This document shows, piece by piece, positions 1 through 11,216 of a stretch of 64,000 nt of DNA (positions within the stretch are counted from its first letter, which is position 1; every line of letters starts with the position of its first letter). The stretch is taken from NCBI RefSeq assembly GCF_003286085.1, contig NW_020825289.1, positions 6,696,001-6,760,000 of the forward strand. The letters are read 5' to 3'. A program made the translations under genes and the position numbers. The notes beneath the pieces were generated by a model. The model saw only the letters and a program-made list of their open reading frames with translations. It had not been told where the DNA came from and did not search any database. The DNA is from Drosophila persimilis (Eukaryota; Arthropoda; Insecta; Diptera; Drosophilidae).

Positions 1-164
1 TGCTAGAAAAATTGCGGAAAATTGAAAATGTGCGAGAGCGTATAAATTTTTACTGCGTCACTTGTGAATGCTAAATTGTTGTTATTTATGGGCGCCCCCA
101 AGCCACACCCCCTACCCAAATAGAGAGCGGCAGAAAGAATCATTTGAAAGCTAAGGAAATATCC

Positions 165-1178
165 TTATGAAAATCGCAGCCCCATGGCTTCAAGGCCAGC
201 GCGAAGAAAGGTGTACATCTTTCTACCATAATAGATCGTTGATGAAGCGGCCTCTAGGCCGAAGCTTTGGAAGCGACTGATCTCGGTCGCCTCTTCCTGC
301 AGCTTGCCGTCACAGCTCCGGTCGTAGAACATTAGGTAGCCGATCTCCATGGTCTTGGGATTGCTGATAATCAAGTATCGCATGTCGTGTGTCATCTCGT
401 TGTCCAGCAGTAGAAACTCCACGATGGCCACGTACCGAAAGGGGGAGCCGCCACTGCAGTATTCCGACAGTGCCAGAGCCTCGTCCGCATCGATGGCCAG
501 GACCATGGGAGAGGGAAGGGCTTCCCTATGAATCAGGGCATAGACCATTTCCGGCTTGCAGGCCAGGAAACCACAGCACACGGCCCCGCGATGGTTTGCC
601 TTCAGTGTCTCATAGACCTGGCGGCGACGGGACATTTTCCTGCCTCTTGCCACCTCAAAGACGTGGGTGGGCGAGGTCTTTGGAGTTGGGACGGCCAGGT
701 GGTCGTACAGAAGCTCGATCTTCTCCTTGTCGATGGTCCGCAGGGTGGCTATATCGCCTTGCTCCACGAGGACCGTGTACAGAAGCTGAACGACATGGTA
801 CTCGACCTGATAGCACCCGCTTTCGTTCACCTCCTGCAGGAGGCCCTCGAGAGGAGGCACATCAGCCACCGTGTGGCACAGCAGATCAACGTTGGGCTCC
901 AGAAAGCGCTTGGGAAAGGAAGGAAGCAATCGCGAGTCGCGGCGATAGTTGAGAGCCGCTGCAGCAAATATATCCCAAAGAGCCGCGCAACCCTGCAGAT
1001 CCGCTTTGAGGCGAAGCTGCAACATGGCCCAGGTGCAAATGTTGTACTCCCACTCCATCCTCTGGCAGCTCGTTGACCTCGGCCGAGGGTTAGGCTCGAA
1101 AAGGAGCGCCAGGGAGCCGGAGCCTCCCTGGTAGTGGCCGCGGCTCTTCCTTCCCAATTCGAATATCTTGTGCGACAT
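165..1178 (-). CDS. PARP16-like protein, probable catalytically dead ADP-ribosyltransferase
   Basis: Intronless 337-residue frame. Residues about 60-160 resemble the alpha-helical N-terminal domain of PARP16, including a YRRDSRLLPSFP stretch (78-88) that matches the YKRDSVLRPFP type segment of vertebrate PARP16. Residues about 165-290 follow the ADP-ribosyltransferase fold up to the late strand pair RYLIISNP...GYLMFYDR (267-287). PARP16 itself is an endoplasmic reticulum mono-ADP-ribosyltransferase with a C-terminal membrane anchor. Here the FHGS motif that carries the NAD-binding His is replaced by CCGFLA (201-206), the Tyr of GTYLTSD is replaced around Val226, and no C-terminal membrane segment is visible. 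The protein is therefore probably a soluble pseudoenzyme. The start codon has a strong GCAAAATG context, and a TCAGAT initiator-like site lies about 12 bases upstream (near 1191). The family match is from recognition of aligned motifs, not from a search. A divergent PARP16 paralogue is the best call; activity is inferred to be lost. Confidence 0.6.
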   Translation of the reverse strand: MSHKIFELGRKSRGHYQGGSGSLALLFEPNPRPRSTSCQRMEWEYNICTWAMLQLRLKADLQGCAALWDIFAAAALNYRRDSRLLPSFPKRFLEPNVDLLCHTVADVPPLEGLLQEVNESGCYQVEYHVVQLLYTVLVEQGDIATLRTIDKEKIELLYDHLAVPTPKTSPTHVFEVARGRKMSRRRQVYETLKANHRGAVCCGFLACKPEMVYALIHREALPSPMVLAIDADEALALSEYCSGGSPFRYVAIVEFLLLDNEMTHDMRYLIISNPKTMEIGYLMFYDRSCDGKLQEEATEISRFQSFGLEAASSTIYYGRKMYTFLRAGLEAMGLRFS

Positions 1179-2400
1179 TTTGCGAGTATCTGATGTAGAT
1201 TTTGATCCGTGTGAAGTGCTTTTCTATGTGTCCTTATAATCAATCTGGGCTACTGACAATCCAATGAAGTTTGCCGCAAAGGTAGGCCTGCTGTCGGGTT
1301 GGCTGCCGGAGATTGAGTTTCACTGAGATTGTGGCATGGCAACAGTTGCCAAATGGGGTGCTTACGTGGCTTGGCTCTCGTCTGTAATTGATTAATGGAG
1401 CCTCATGTTGACTGCTGTCTGATGCCTGATGCCTGCTGTCTGCTGCCTGACGTTCAACTTATGCCACCGATTGTAGCCCGGAGGTCCAAGGATGCGGTGG
1501 TTCCTGCCTTCAGTAAAACATTCCAAGAACAGCCTCTGCCTTTGTGGAATGGTCAAAGTTGCATCATTCCTAGGCAGTTAATTGGATACTTTTTCAATAC
1601 TTTTATCTCCCTTTATCAACCCGCCATACCCGTCAGCCACTCTTTCGCTTGCCACCTGCACACCCCAAACACCCCAAAACAGCCTGCAACAGCCCCCTGT
1701 GGCATGCGTAATTTATTGATATACTCGCGCTAAATTATGAGTCTCCTGGGGGGCGCGAGAATAAAATAATTTTTTTGTTTTTTCCGTCTCTTGTTTCGGG
1801 TTACGGGAAGGGGAATGGGGTTCTGCTTCAGCTTCTGCTTCTGGGGCATGGTTGCAGGTGTGCTGCTGCGAGTAGGTCTGTGTGGAAATCAGTTAACCGA
1901 AAAAGTTGGCAACTTTTTTGCCTCTGCCGCTGCCGGTGCCGGTGCTCGCTGCCTGTGAAATCAAAGTTTGAGTTTATTCAAATAAACGCCGACATTAAGA
2001 GAGTTGCAACTGTTGCGTTGGTGCCGCGCCGCACTCAGCCTCCGCCGTCGCCTTCGCCTCTACCTCTGTTTCGGTCTATGCCCCAGTCTATGACTTCCAC
2101 GGCGGGGCATAAATCAGAGCCAACAGCCGCAGCAAATGGAAGACGAAACTTTTTTCGTAGATAAACTTTTGACGTCATTTAACCCTCTATTTTTGTTGAG
2201 GCGGAGGCGTGAGGGGTATTGGGGGAGGAAATGTTATTAATATGCTCAAGTTTCCGTCTTTTTTGTGGAGATGTCAATCGTCTCGCGAGGCGGCTGCACC
2301 TGCTAAATAATTCGTGGCACCAGCAATCGATTTGCCCCCAAGCCGGAAGAAAGCCATGGGATGGGTTCTGGGGGTTCGTTTCGTTTATTTCACAGGGAGG
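1179..2400. other. Intergenic interval between PARP16-like and G12-family genes
   Basis: It holds the short 5' leader of the leftward PARP16-like gene and the 3' flank of the leftward G12-family gene. Simple CTG/GCC-rich text occurs around 1420-1460 and 1920-1960. I see no convincing coding exon or RNA gene. Confidence 0.5.
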
Positions 2401-4390
2401 CTAGAAGCTAGCGAGGAAAAAGTACGATTTGAGAGACTCCACAATCCGTTCCACGTAGATGCCGTTGGAGTGCATCACAAAGATTAGATTACGCAGCGGC
2501 ACAGAGTTCTGGAAGAGTCATTTGTAGAGCTAATTAATGGTTTTTGATGGGATATTTGATGGGCATGTGACAAAGATATTCATTATGTAAAATCCTAGTT
2601 GAAAAAGTTTCAAATATGGGACATATGTATGTACATATCACCGATAGATACATTTATAAAATATCGAGCGTTTACCGACTCTTTTATTCGATTTTTCATG
2701 CAGAAAACTAATAAATCGATAGAATATTTGAGTTTTGAATCTTTTTCCCTACAAACACAGACATTTTTTATTGGGGATATCATCGTAGGTATGCATGTGC
2801 CTCCCCAGAAGTAATCATCAACAGCATCTGGATCAGACGATGGCTTGAGAATCAGTGTAGCGAAATCAATTATCAGAAACACGCTCTCCGCTGAATTGCC
2901 TGATAAATATATGGATGTTGGATGTTGGATGCTGGATGCTGGGGAAATGCTCTCACACGCAGAAAAATAAATATAAAATTGCCTTGTGGCTGTCGATTTG
3001 ATTTCATAAATATGTGCAGCACGTACCGCAGCTCAATTGCCAATTAGAAGAGCGCCCAGCAAGAAGGCCAGGGGAAGTAAGGAGGGGACGGGAGGGCGGG
3101 GCAGGGCAGGGCAGTGCAGAATGAGGAACGCCTTGGCACTTGAAAATTCGTGGCCAAAAAGGAAGGCCGCCCAGCATGAGGCATGCGGCATCCGCGTCAA
3201 CGGAAGTTGATTTGTATACCGAATCGCATACAAAAGTTGCCCACTTTTAACCTGCACCTTTTTTCTTTGGTTTTTCCGCTTTCCTTGGGAAAAGGCAATA
3301 AGGCCAATTGTGAATTTCTCTCACGTCGCGTTGGGAAATTATTAAGAAGCCAGCCACACGGTCGACCGACACGGAGCTCAGAGCAAACAAAGCGTGTCCC
3401 CAAACGAAATACAATTACCTGACGGTTAGCTGGGTTAGCTGGGAGTTAGCTGGGAGGTTAGCTGGGAGTGGATGCTCACCTGAAGATTGCTGAGGATTTT
3501 GGCAAACTTGGGAGTGCCGATGCTGTCGACGAGGGCCGCGAACTGCTTGTCGCTTTCGGTCTTGTCGAAGAAGGTGGCCAGTAGCTGGTCCTGCGGCAGG
3601 ACGTCCAGGATGCTGTCCACCAGCCCGTGCAGGCCGTTGAGTGGCTCTCTAGTAGTGGTGCTCCCCCAATCGCTGGCTGAAGTGGTGAGAGGGAATCCAC
3701 GAGTTGTCGAAAAAACCCCACAATACATTACGTATACGCACCATTGGCAGCCGCTGAATTGGTGGGCAAGTCCAGAGACGAGGGCTTGCTGGCCTTCGCC
3801 AGGGAATCCATTATCTTGAGCACATCCAAGCCGCTGGCATTCAGGTATCGGGTGAAGGCCAGGACCTCTGGCAGCTGCAGCATCTGGTGCTTGATGGCCA
3901 CGAAGCTAGTGGAGAGGAAGGCATAGGCCCGTTGCACCTCCGCATCATGGTGGTAGTAGTGGCTGGCTATCGACTGCACCTCTCGGGCCGGGATCAGAGC
4001 CACAAAGGCACTCAGATCGATGGGCTGGGCGGCGGGGCTCTCCTCTGGCGGCTGCTCCTCTGCAGACTGCTCTTCGGAGGTGGACGTGTCTTCTGAGAGC
4101 TGGCTCTGGCTTTTGTTTTTGTTGGAGAGAAATATCAGATCATCCGAAACATTCGATTGGCTACTCTCGTCCTTGTCCTCGGCCTCATCGCTGCCGGATT
4201 CGCTCAGGGTGATCAGGGCAATGGTGCTGCTGTTGTCCTCTGGCTGCCCAGTCTCCTCCACCTTGATGATGTCCTCCACCATCACGATCTCATCGCTGTG
4301 GCCCATCGAAAGGCAGATGCTTGTGGCACAGAGGGCCATCAGCAGTAGATGTGGGCACTGGAGCAGCAGTGGTATCCGTTGCACTCTCAT
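2401..4390 (-). CDS. Secreted G12-family (insect allergen-related repeat) protein, three exons
   Basis: Reconstructed exons are 4390-3742, 3676-3480 and 2508-2401, giving 317 residues. The introns are 65 and 971 bases, both GT-AG, and all phases agree. Residues 1-30 form a signal peptide (MRVQRIPLLLQCPHLLLMAL...). Residues about 32-120 are a Ser/Glu/Asp-rich linker. The rest is the insect allergen-related repeat (Ins_allergen_rp, the G12/nitrile-specifier family): it starts with DLSAFVALIPAREV, continues with the HYYHHDAEVQRAYAFL helix and the GLHGLVDSILDVLPQDQL segment, and ends with NSVPLRNLIFVMHSNGIYVERIVESL. Members are generally secreted, often into the gut, and of unclear biochemistry. 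The last intron lies at the same place and phase as in the gene at 14.1-14.9 kb, which supports paralogy. An initiator-like TCAGTG is centred near 4408. The acidic linker is unusual for the family. Confidence 0.8.
2509..3479 (-). other. Intron 2 of the first G12-family gene
   Basis: A 971-base intron, far longer than the other introns in this gene family here. It contains GGGCAGG-type simple sequence near 3085-3115 and a short open stretch at about 2770-2870 discussed in the findings. Confidence 0.6.
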
Positions 4391-5928
4391 GTTGATGTGT
4401 GATCCACTGAACGAACTGGGGGATTATGACGGCTGTATTGGTCTCTTCTGGGTGCCCCTCGGTGGGGCTGCTTCTGTGTAGACTTTGGAGACTCTCGACG
4501 CAATTGCTGAGCACTTTTTTCGAGCGTTTATTTAATTGAATCAGCAGCAAATAACACAGCAGTCTGTGTTGTGGGAATGCGGGGGTCACTCGATAAAGTT
4601 TTGAGTGTATAAATTATTGATTTGGCTTATCTGTGGGCTCTGGCCAGGGCCAGTTCCATTCGATTAGGCCATAAAACATAGCCTCAGGCCCCAGAGCATC
4701 GTAAATTATTTGAATGAGTATGTTTCCTGTTTGTGGGAGGAAATCTGTTCTCTCATATGCAAATCAAGGAGCACGGTACTCTTCCCCTGTGCGATGTCTC
4801 TCTGATATTCACACTTTGACAGCTGTTGGAATGTCAGTCGGTTACTCACTGTACGAGTGCGGGTATGTGTCACTCATTCAGTCAGTCGCTCATTCAGGTC
4901 TCCTTTCCATCTCGTGCACCCTCGTATATACAGATTTATATATGTATATGTGCGCGTATACGGATGTACACAGAGTGTAGATGTGGGCTGTGATATATTC
5001 ATTTGCTCATTCAGCAAGTTAAGTAGGAATAAAATTGTCAATTTTCATGTCATTATTCCATGTCGTTGTCGTCGTTTGCCGTGCGGCATTCACTTTCGCA
5101 TGTGTCAACTGTGACACTGTCGCCCCCATGCCCCCATGCCCCCATACAATATATAGTATTTGTGAGCCTGCTCAGATATGATTTATTCACTTGGTTTGAT
5201 TTATTACAGCGCCCCCCTTCCCCCCACTCACACACACACATTCTCTCTATGGGAATGTAAATTGCCTCTGCCTACAAAACCAATAATTGTATCGTTGTCA
5301 ACGTCAGAAGGGGTCTATCCGACTGACTGTCTGTCTGTCTGTCTCGGAAGAACTTTCCTTCGTGGTTGTGGCAATTTTTTACATAAATAATTTAACTAAG
5401 CCATAAATTGATTAAAACTTTGGCCAGAACCGAGCCCCAAACCAGTGGCTTGCCACCTATCATAACGTATGACACTTGATAAATTTTTGGCGATCCCTCT
5501 CCCCGTTCTCTGCGCCGGAACGAACCAACTTTTGAGCCGCAAAGTTCTAGCGTTGGCAGTAAACAAAAGCTGCTGGGGCGGAGGTCAGGCGGCGGCAAGT
5601 ATTCCTCTGGTCGCGGACCGAAACTTATAAATTAATTTCTTGCCACACCACACAGCAAAATACTTTGGCCGGCACTTGGGGCATACGCATACCAGCAGCA
5701 GCAGCTGCCATAAAGGTGGCGCAGCAAGTGCGCTGTGGTTGCCACCGAGTTGCCTGCCTTCCAGCCTGCCTGCCACTTAATTAACTGCAGTCCGGCTGCC
5801 GGTCGTGTGCCGGGGTCCAAAGTATAGCCAAAGTATAGCAAAAGTAGAAAGCGGTACGCACCTGTGACATGGCCCAGACATGGCTCCCCTTCGTGGCGGT
5901 TAATTTCATGCTGCCTGCCCCCGGCAGA

Positions 5929-5930
<2 letters not shown>

Positions 5931-5963
<33 letters not shown>
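5931..5963. repeat. (GT)n microsatellite
   Basis: An uninterrupted run of GT dinucleotides, about 16 units. Confidence 0.95.
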
Positions 5964-5964
<1 letters not shown>

Positions 5965-7064
5965 CACGTTGTTTTAAAGTGATTTGCCTGTGCCAGAGCC
6001 TTTTGTTTATGTTGCGGCATAAGAGCCTCCGCTTTACCGCAAGTGTCAACATTTATTTCCAACTTAACACTTTTGGCGTAACATTGCGCTTAATCCGTAG
6101 CCCCCCCGCCCCACGCCCTCCGCGCCAAGAGCCAAGAGCCAAGAACTTGACTAATTTTGTGCAAAGTTCAGCATTAACATTACCGCAAATTAGCAAAAGT
6201 TTTTCGCACAAACAGCCGCTGCGCAGAAAAACAAAGGAAGTAGCAAAAAAAGAAAACACGAAGGAAAAAATGATTTCCCCAGTAGGTATTACGACTATAA
6301 GATACTCAACCATTCAGTTCTTTGGTACTTTCTACACTCCCGATGATTGGAGGAAACTTTCGGAAGAGACCATCTACGGGTATAGGATCCCTAAACTATC
6401 GACAGAGACGTAACCAAAGTAAGCTTAAGGCTTGTAGATTTTGTGATCTCGGGTTTAAAATTAAACTTTTGGTACGAATCTTCTATATAGTTATATTTTC
6501 AATAGATGTTAGCACATTTCTACGGAATTTAAGCAAGCTTCCACTGCAGTTTATAAGCCAGGAAATGGTGTAGATTGCCTTTTGCTATCATTTATAGAGG
6601 CTATGGATATGCTACCTTCTTTCCTCCTGTCGCACACATCACTTACAATCCAATGTACCCATTCACTTGCCCTGTACCGTGCCTCCGAAAGGGAGAAGAA
6701 AATCGGATTCCAGAACAGGGACAGAGAACGGTTTGAGTTGTGGCATCAGCAGACGTTGCCTGCCCCACTATCTGGTGGATGGTTCAGTGACTGCCATAAA
6801 TTAACTTGTCTAAGGCCCAGTACCGGCAGCTTCTTTGCCAGATTTTGCCACTGGAGTCCCCCCTGCCCTTCTGCCAGCACTTGGAGTTGTAATCTGTTTC
6901 GCACTTAGTGTCCTCTGGCTCCCTCTCCCTATCTTTTCTTTCTTTTTACCTTGCTTTGTTTGGTTTATTTAAAGATCAATCGATATATGGGTCTATCCCA
7001 CATTGACTTGTCCGTGTCAGCCGTCAATCAGTTTCGGTCCTACCTCGAACACCCCCAACAAAAG

Positions 7065-7286
7065 ATGTCACTAAACCATAACAGAAACAAGCAAAAACAA
7101 GCAGAAATCGTGCTGGATTCGAGAACCGAAGCACTAGATACACTAACAGATGTATGCTTCCAAGAAGTTCTTTTGCTAAAACAGGGGAATCTATCAAAAG
7201 ATCTGCCATTGTACCTTCTGGAAGGGTATAACAACATTATGTGCCAGCGCAACCTTCAATCAATTGTGGAGCATGGTGCATGGTAG
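7065..7286 (+). CDS. Doubtful 73-residue ORF
   Basis: The frame from the ATG at 7065 encodes 73 residues beginning MSLNHNRNKQKQ and containing LPLYLLEGYNNIMCQRNLQ; the frame is also open upstream to an ATG at 6951. The amino acid mix is protein-like, without the low-complexity text seen in most chance frames nearby. Codons are not biased towards G or C at the third position, unlike the certain genes here. I recognise no family. It may be a chance frame, a decayed exon or a fast-evolving small gene. Confidence 0.2.
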   Translation: MSLNHNRNKQKQAEIVLDSRTEALDTLTDVCFQEVLLLKQGNLSKDLPLYLLEGYNNIMCQRNLQSIVEHGAW

Positions 7287-7573
7287 GGGCTGTGAGACTC
7301 AAGAGAGGCTGCAGGGGCTATGTGCTGTGGGGGGAAAATGTTCCGACGCTTTTGACACGTTTGGCAAATATTTGAGCACGTCTAAAAGCGCGTTACGGAC
7401 TCGGTGGCGTTCAATATTTTCGAAACGGGAGCACAGCCTCAGATGGACCCAGAACCTCTTGGCCGCCAAAACGGCCACCCTCCATGGCGTGCCAGTGCGT
7501 GCTTTGGCCTTGGCTTGTGGCTTAATTAATTTTCGCTTCCGTTAACAATTTTTATGTGGACTTTACTTGGACG

Positions 7574-7597
7574 CGAGAGAGAGAGAGAGAGAGAGAG
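7574..7597. repeat. (GA)n microsatellite
   Basis: A run of GA dinucleotides, about 12 units. In flies such tracts can bind GAGA factor; function here is unknown. Confidence 0.9.
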
Positions 7598-9360
7598 CTT
7601 ATTGCATGCGCTGATTCCGTGTTTATGGCCGCTTTAATTTGCCACTAATACGGGTCCGGGGTCCGTTTGTGGCGGAATTATTTGCCGGATACATGCGATT
7701 AGTTTTGCCCAGATTGCAAATAGTTTTTTTCCAGTATTTTCGTTTTGGGCCAAATGCGAAAGCGTGCAACAAGTTAATTACATAATTCACCATCCGCCAA
7801 CGCATTCATTTCGTGGTGGGGATACTCGTGGGGAGTATGTGATAAGTTATCGCTACACCCACCCACCCGTCCGCAGGGGGTCCAATGGGGGATTTCCGCA
7901 TTAAACTAAATAAATACAACATTTTCTTTGCCATTTGCCAATTCGAAATTCTGGCTAAATAGGCAACAACAACGTCAACAACAAGACCAGGAAAAACTTG
8001 GCCAAAAGAAAAATAAAATAAAATGAAATGAAATAAAATAGAAATAGCAGCAGAAGCAGAAGCAAAGCGACTTACAAAATAAGCTAAAAGTCTTTTGAAG
8101 TTTGCCAAAGTAAAAGCGAATCAAAGAGAGTGAGGGGCAGGGGCAACACATGAGAGGGATGAGAGGGATGAGAGGACCAACAGCGCGCGATATAAAGTTG
8201 GGGCTTTTTGGCTTTGACGCACGTAGCTCCCGATTTGAAAGTTTGTCGTGTATGCCCCCTCACTCCCTCTCTCCCCCTGGAATCGACAGAACCGTGCCAC
8301 ACAATCCGCAACGACATGCTCCACTCCTCCTTTCGTGTGCTGCATCGCTTTTATTAAGCTTATACATTTTTTATTTAAGACTTTTCACTTTGAGCTGTTT
8401 GTGCAAGCCTCGGGGCAGCAACAGCAACAGCAGCAGCAGCAGCGAAAACAAGTCCTGAACGACAGTCATGTGACATTTATTTGAGACGCCCGGCAGAGCA
8501 TTTCAATTTCCCATATTATTCCCCACCTCCCATTCAGGCCATAAATTATCCGAATAGTTAATGCCGAGAACAAAAAACGTGTGATATATTGTGTGACAAT
8601 TTCATTAAATGCCCAAGAGCACTCCAGGCCGTGCAGCCACCAGCCACCAGCCACCTGCCCCCGAGATGCACATGCATTTTTTATATCGAATATCAATAAA
8701 AACAAAAATGCCACAAACAATATATGTGTATAAAAAGAGGGATATACACGTATATTGCATATTTGATAAACTGCAACAATGTCCCATGCGGCTTGACCGC
8801 GCTTTTGAGGCCTCGACGTATTAGGTTTTCGAATATTTTGGCTCGCAAATGTAACGAAATCCATGTGGAGCCGGAGTTTATTTGATTTGATTTGTGGCAC
8901 GCTCTAAGCCAGAGAGTTTGGCACACTAAAAACTATATATTTCCATGGGGCACAACAAGTTGGAGCGACAGAAATACCCACTATTCGAATGGCAGCAAAG
9001 AGAGGCTCGATATTGGGAAATATATGATTTCAGATCTTCTCTAATATTCGCTTCTATCCCAAGGACTTCCCAATTCTACCAAGTTGACAAGTTTCTACTC
9101 CCATTTTTCACTCCATCGCCCGCTCTGATAATAAGCTAGTGGCACCACGTAGCGTATGCGTAATATGACTGGTTGTAAGTAGTAAGAGCCAGAGCCTCAC
9201 GTGCTGCATATAAATTGCTTCGTTTCAACATTTTTCAAAAAGAAAGGAAAACCCCCCAACATAAAAAGAGGAAAACTCAAAGTTTTGTTTGTCCCCAAAG
9301 TGAGGTGCAAATGACTTTTGTTCTTTTTGCTCGTTTGCCGCCTGACAACTGTCGAAATAG

Positions 9361-9392
9361 TCGAGCATCGAGCATCGAGCATCGAGCATCGA
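9361..9392. repeat. 7-base tandem repeat
   Basis: About four and a half copies of the unit TCGAGCA. Confidence 0.9.
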
Positions 9393-11216
9393 AATGACCA
9401 AAGCTCTGGCATTGCCTAAACGTGCGTGAGAATGACCAAAAACTGGACACGGACACACAAGTATTTATGGCAGAGAGTGGGATAGAGGGACTACATGTAT
9501 GTAGATGTGGCCAAAAGGAAATCAATTTCCATATGCAAAACTTTTTTAGTGCACGTGCTGGAGCAGTGGCAGTGGCAGCAGAGAGAGAGAGAGAAAGCAG
9601 GGGCAGAGAAATCGAATTTTGTCCATAAAATATTCAAATTGTTCTGTATAAACGACGCATAAACATTCTTTGTGCATGTACCCCCCCACTGACCAGGTGG
9701 GGATAGGAGTATTGGAGGTGGCATGCACACACCATTCAATTTTGATCAGGCTCCTGCTGCTGCTCCTTTTTCTCCCTCCATGAATCGCATAAATTTTTAT
9801 GTTCAAATGCCAAAAGCCGTAGGCTGAGGTCTGGGGGGGACTGGGGACCGTGAGTGAGGTGGGAGGTGAAATTGTTTCTGAGTCTGGGCTCGATCGCTTA
9901 ATGTGCCCCGCGGCAGAAATTCAATTTGTAGCACATCCGTGGCCGGCAGAGGCAACACAAAAAGGGGCGAGAGAGAAAACTGCAAATGTGAAAAAAGTGC
10001 AAATGTCCGACTGTCAGGGACAACCCAAGGAGCAAAAGCAAAGCGAAACGAAACGAAACTGAAGCTGAAACAAAACAACTGAAAAGTCTCCCCTGGGCTA
10101 TGCACCCGACTCCAACACAAAAGATACGAGGGGACAGAGGCCGGTTGCAGTGGCAGGACCTCTGTGGGGCTGCTTCTGCTTTACTATGCGAGCGATTGAT
10201 TGAAAATTGATTTCATTATGAACTTGTGATGCATTCAGGCATCCCTCCCCTCCCCCACCCCCTCTCGACACCACACACGAGTATCACTCAACACTCTGAC
10301 AATCTGAAAGCAACGCCGCACCGTAACCATTGGAGCCATCCAAACGTTCGGCCATCCATCCATTCCCACGGTATCTTCAGTTGATAATTGGATTTCGAAT
10401 CCCTTTCCGTCTCTTTCACTCTCACTCTCTCTGTCTATCTCTCTGGGAGTCTGGAAGTGTTTTGTGCATTTCCTTTTCAAATTAGTTATGGAATTTTTGT
10501 CTGTATTTAAATTTTTGTATCCCCCTTATCGAAATTCGTAGGTCTTAAGGGAGTGGCCAGAAGTGGTGGCAACATCTGCGAGAGAGATCCTGGAAATTAA
10601 GCCGCTTATGGCCAGGGCCCTTCGCGTCCCTTTTCTTTTTTAATGCCCAGGCTGCTTCATGTCCCTCGGTCTTGGCCATATTCCGTTTCCGTTTTGGCGG
10701 CGCTCCAGCCGCCCGCCCGAATATTACTCAGTCGCCATTTCACTTAAGATTCCGGCTGGCCAAGTGCACTTGTGGCTGTTGTCTGCCGCGTATTTAGCAT
10801 AAAAGGTAGCGCCATGTCTTCCGCATGGTCTTCGGGGGCTTTTGATGTCTGCCATTGTTGATATTTTGCATCAAAATTCGGACAGGGGTGGGGACGGATC
10901 CCAAGCGGAAGTGGCGACATTTTTGGATGTCACTCGGTATTTTGAGGTCGCCGCAAAGTGCGCAGCGAAATTTGCATAATTCCAGCAATAGAACGGGGAT
11001 GGAAAGGGAGGAAATGCGGTCTGGGATGGATGCCCCGTCTCGGGTTGCTATGCAAATGAGAACAAGATGCGTGTGCCATTTGGTGGGGCCGTCATCGTGC
11101 GTCAGATCCCTCTAAATATGATTTGAGTTCCCGGGTTAAAGTGATATCCAAGTGGGCGACGGCTGGTGACAAGCCCATATCACAACACACACAAACACAA
11201 TTCGAGACGCTGAGCA

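Larger units (their letters stand above)
4391..11216. other. Gene-poor intergenic region
   Basis: About 6.8 kb with no gene I can support. It contains (GT)16 at 5931-5963, a GA tract at 7574-7597, a 7-base tandem repeat at 9361-9392, CAG-rich text near 8420-8445 and many short AT-rich blocks. The only frame with protein-like text is at 7065-7286 (listed separately at low confidence). The region may hold regulatory DNA, but nothing specific is recognisable. Confidence 0.5.

Noticed and set aside
389-1076. Plus-strand frames of 182 and 187 residues opposite the PARP16-like gene
   Set aside because: They are shadows of the minus-strand gene; composition is Pro/Arg-rich without domain-like text.
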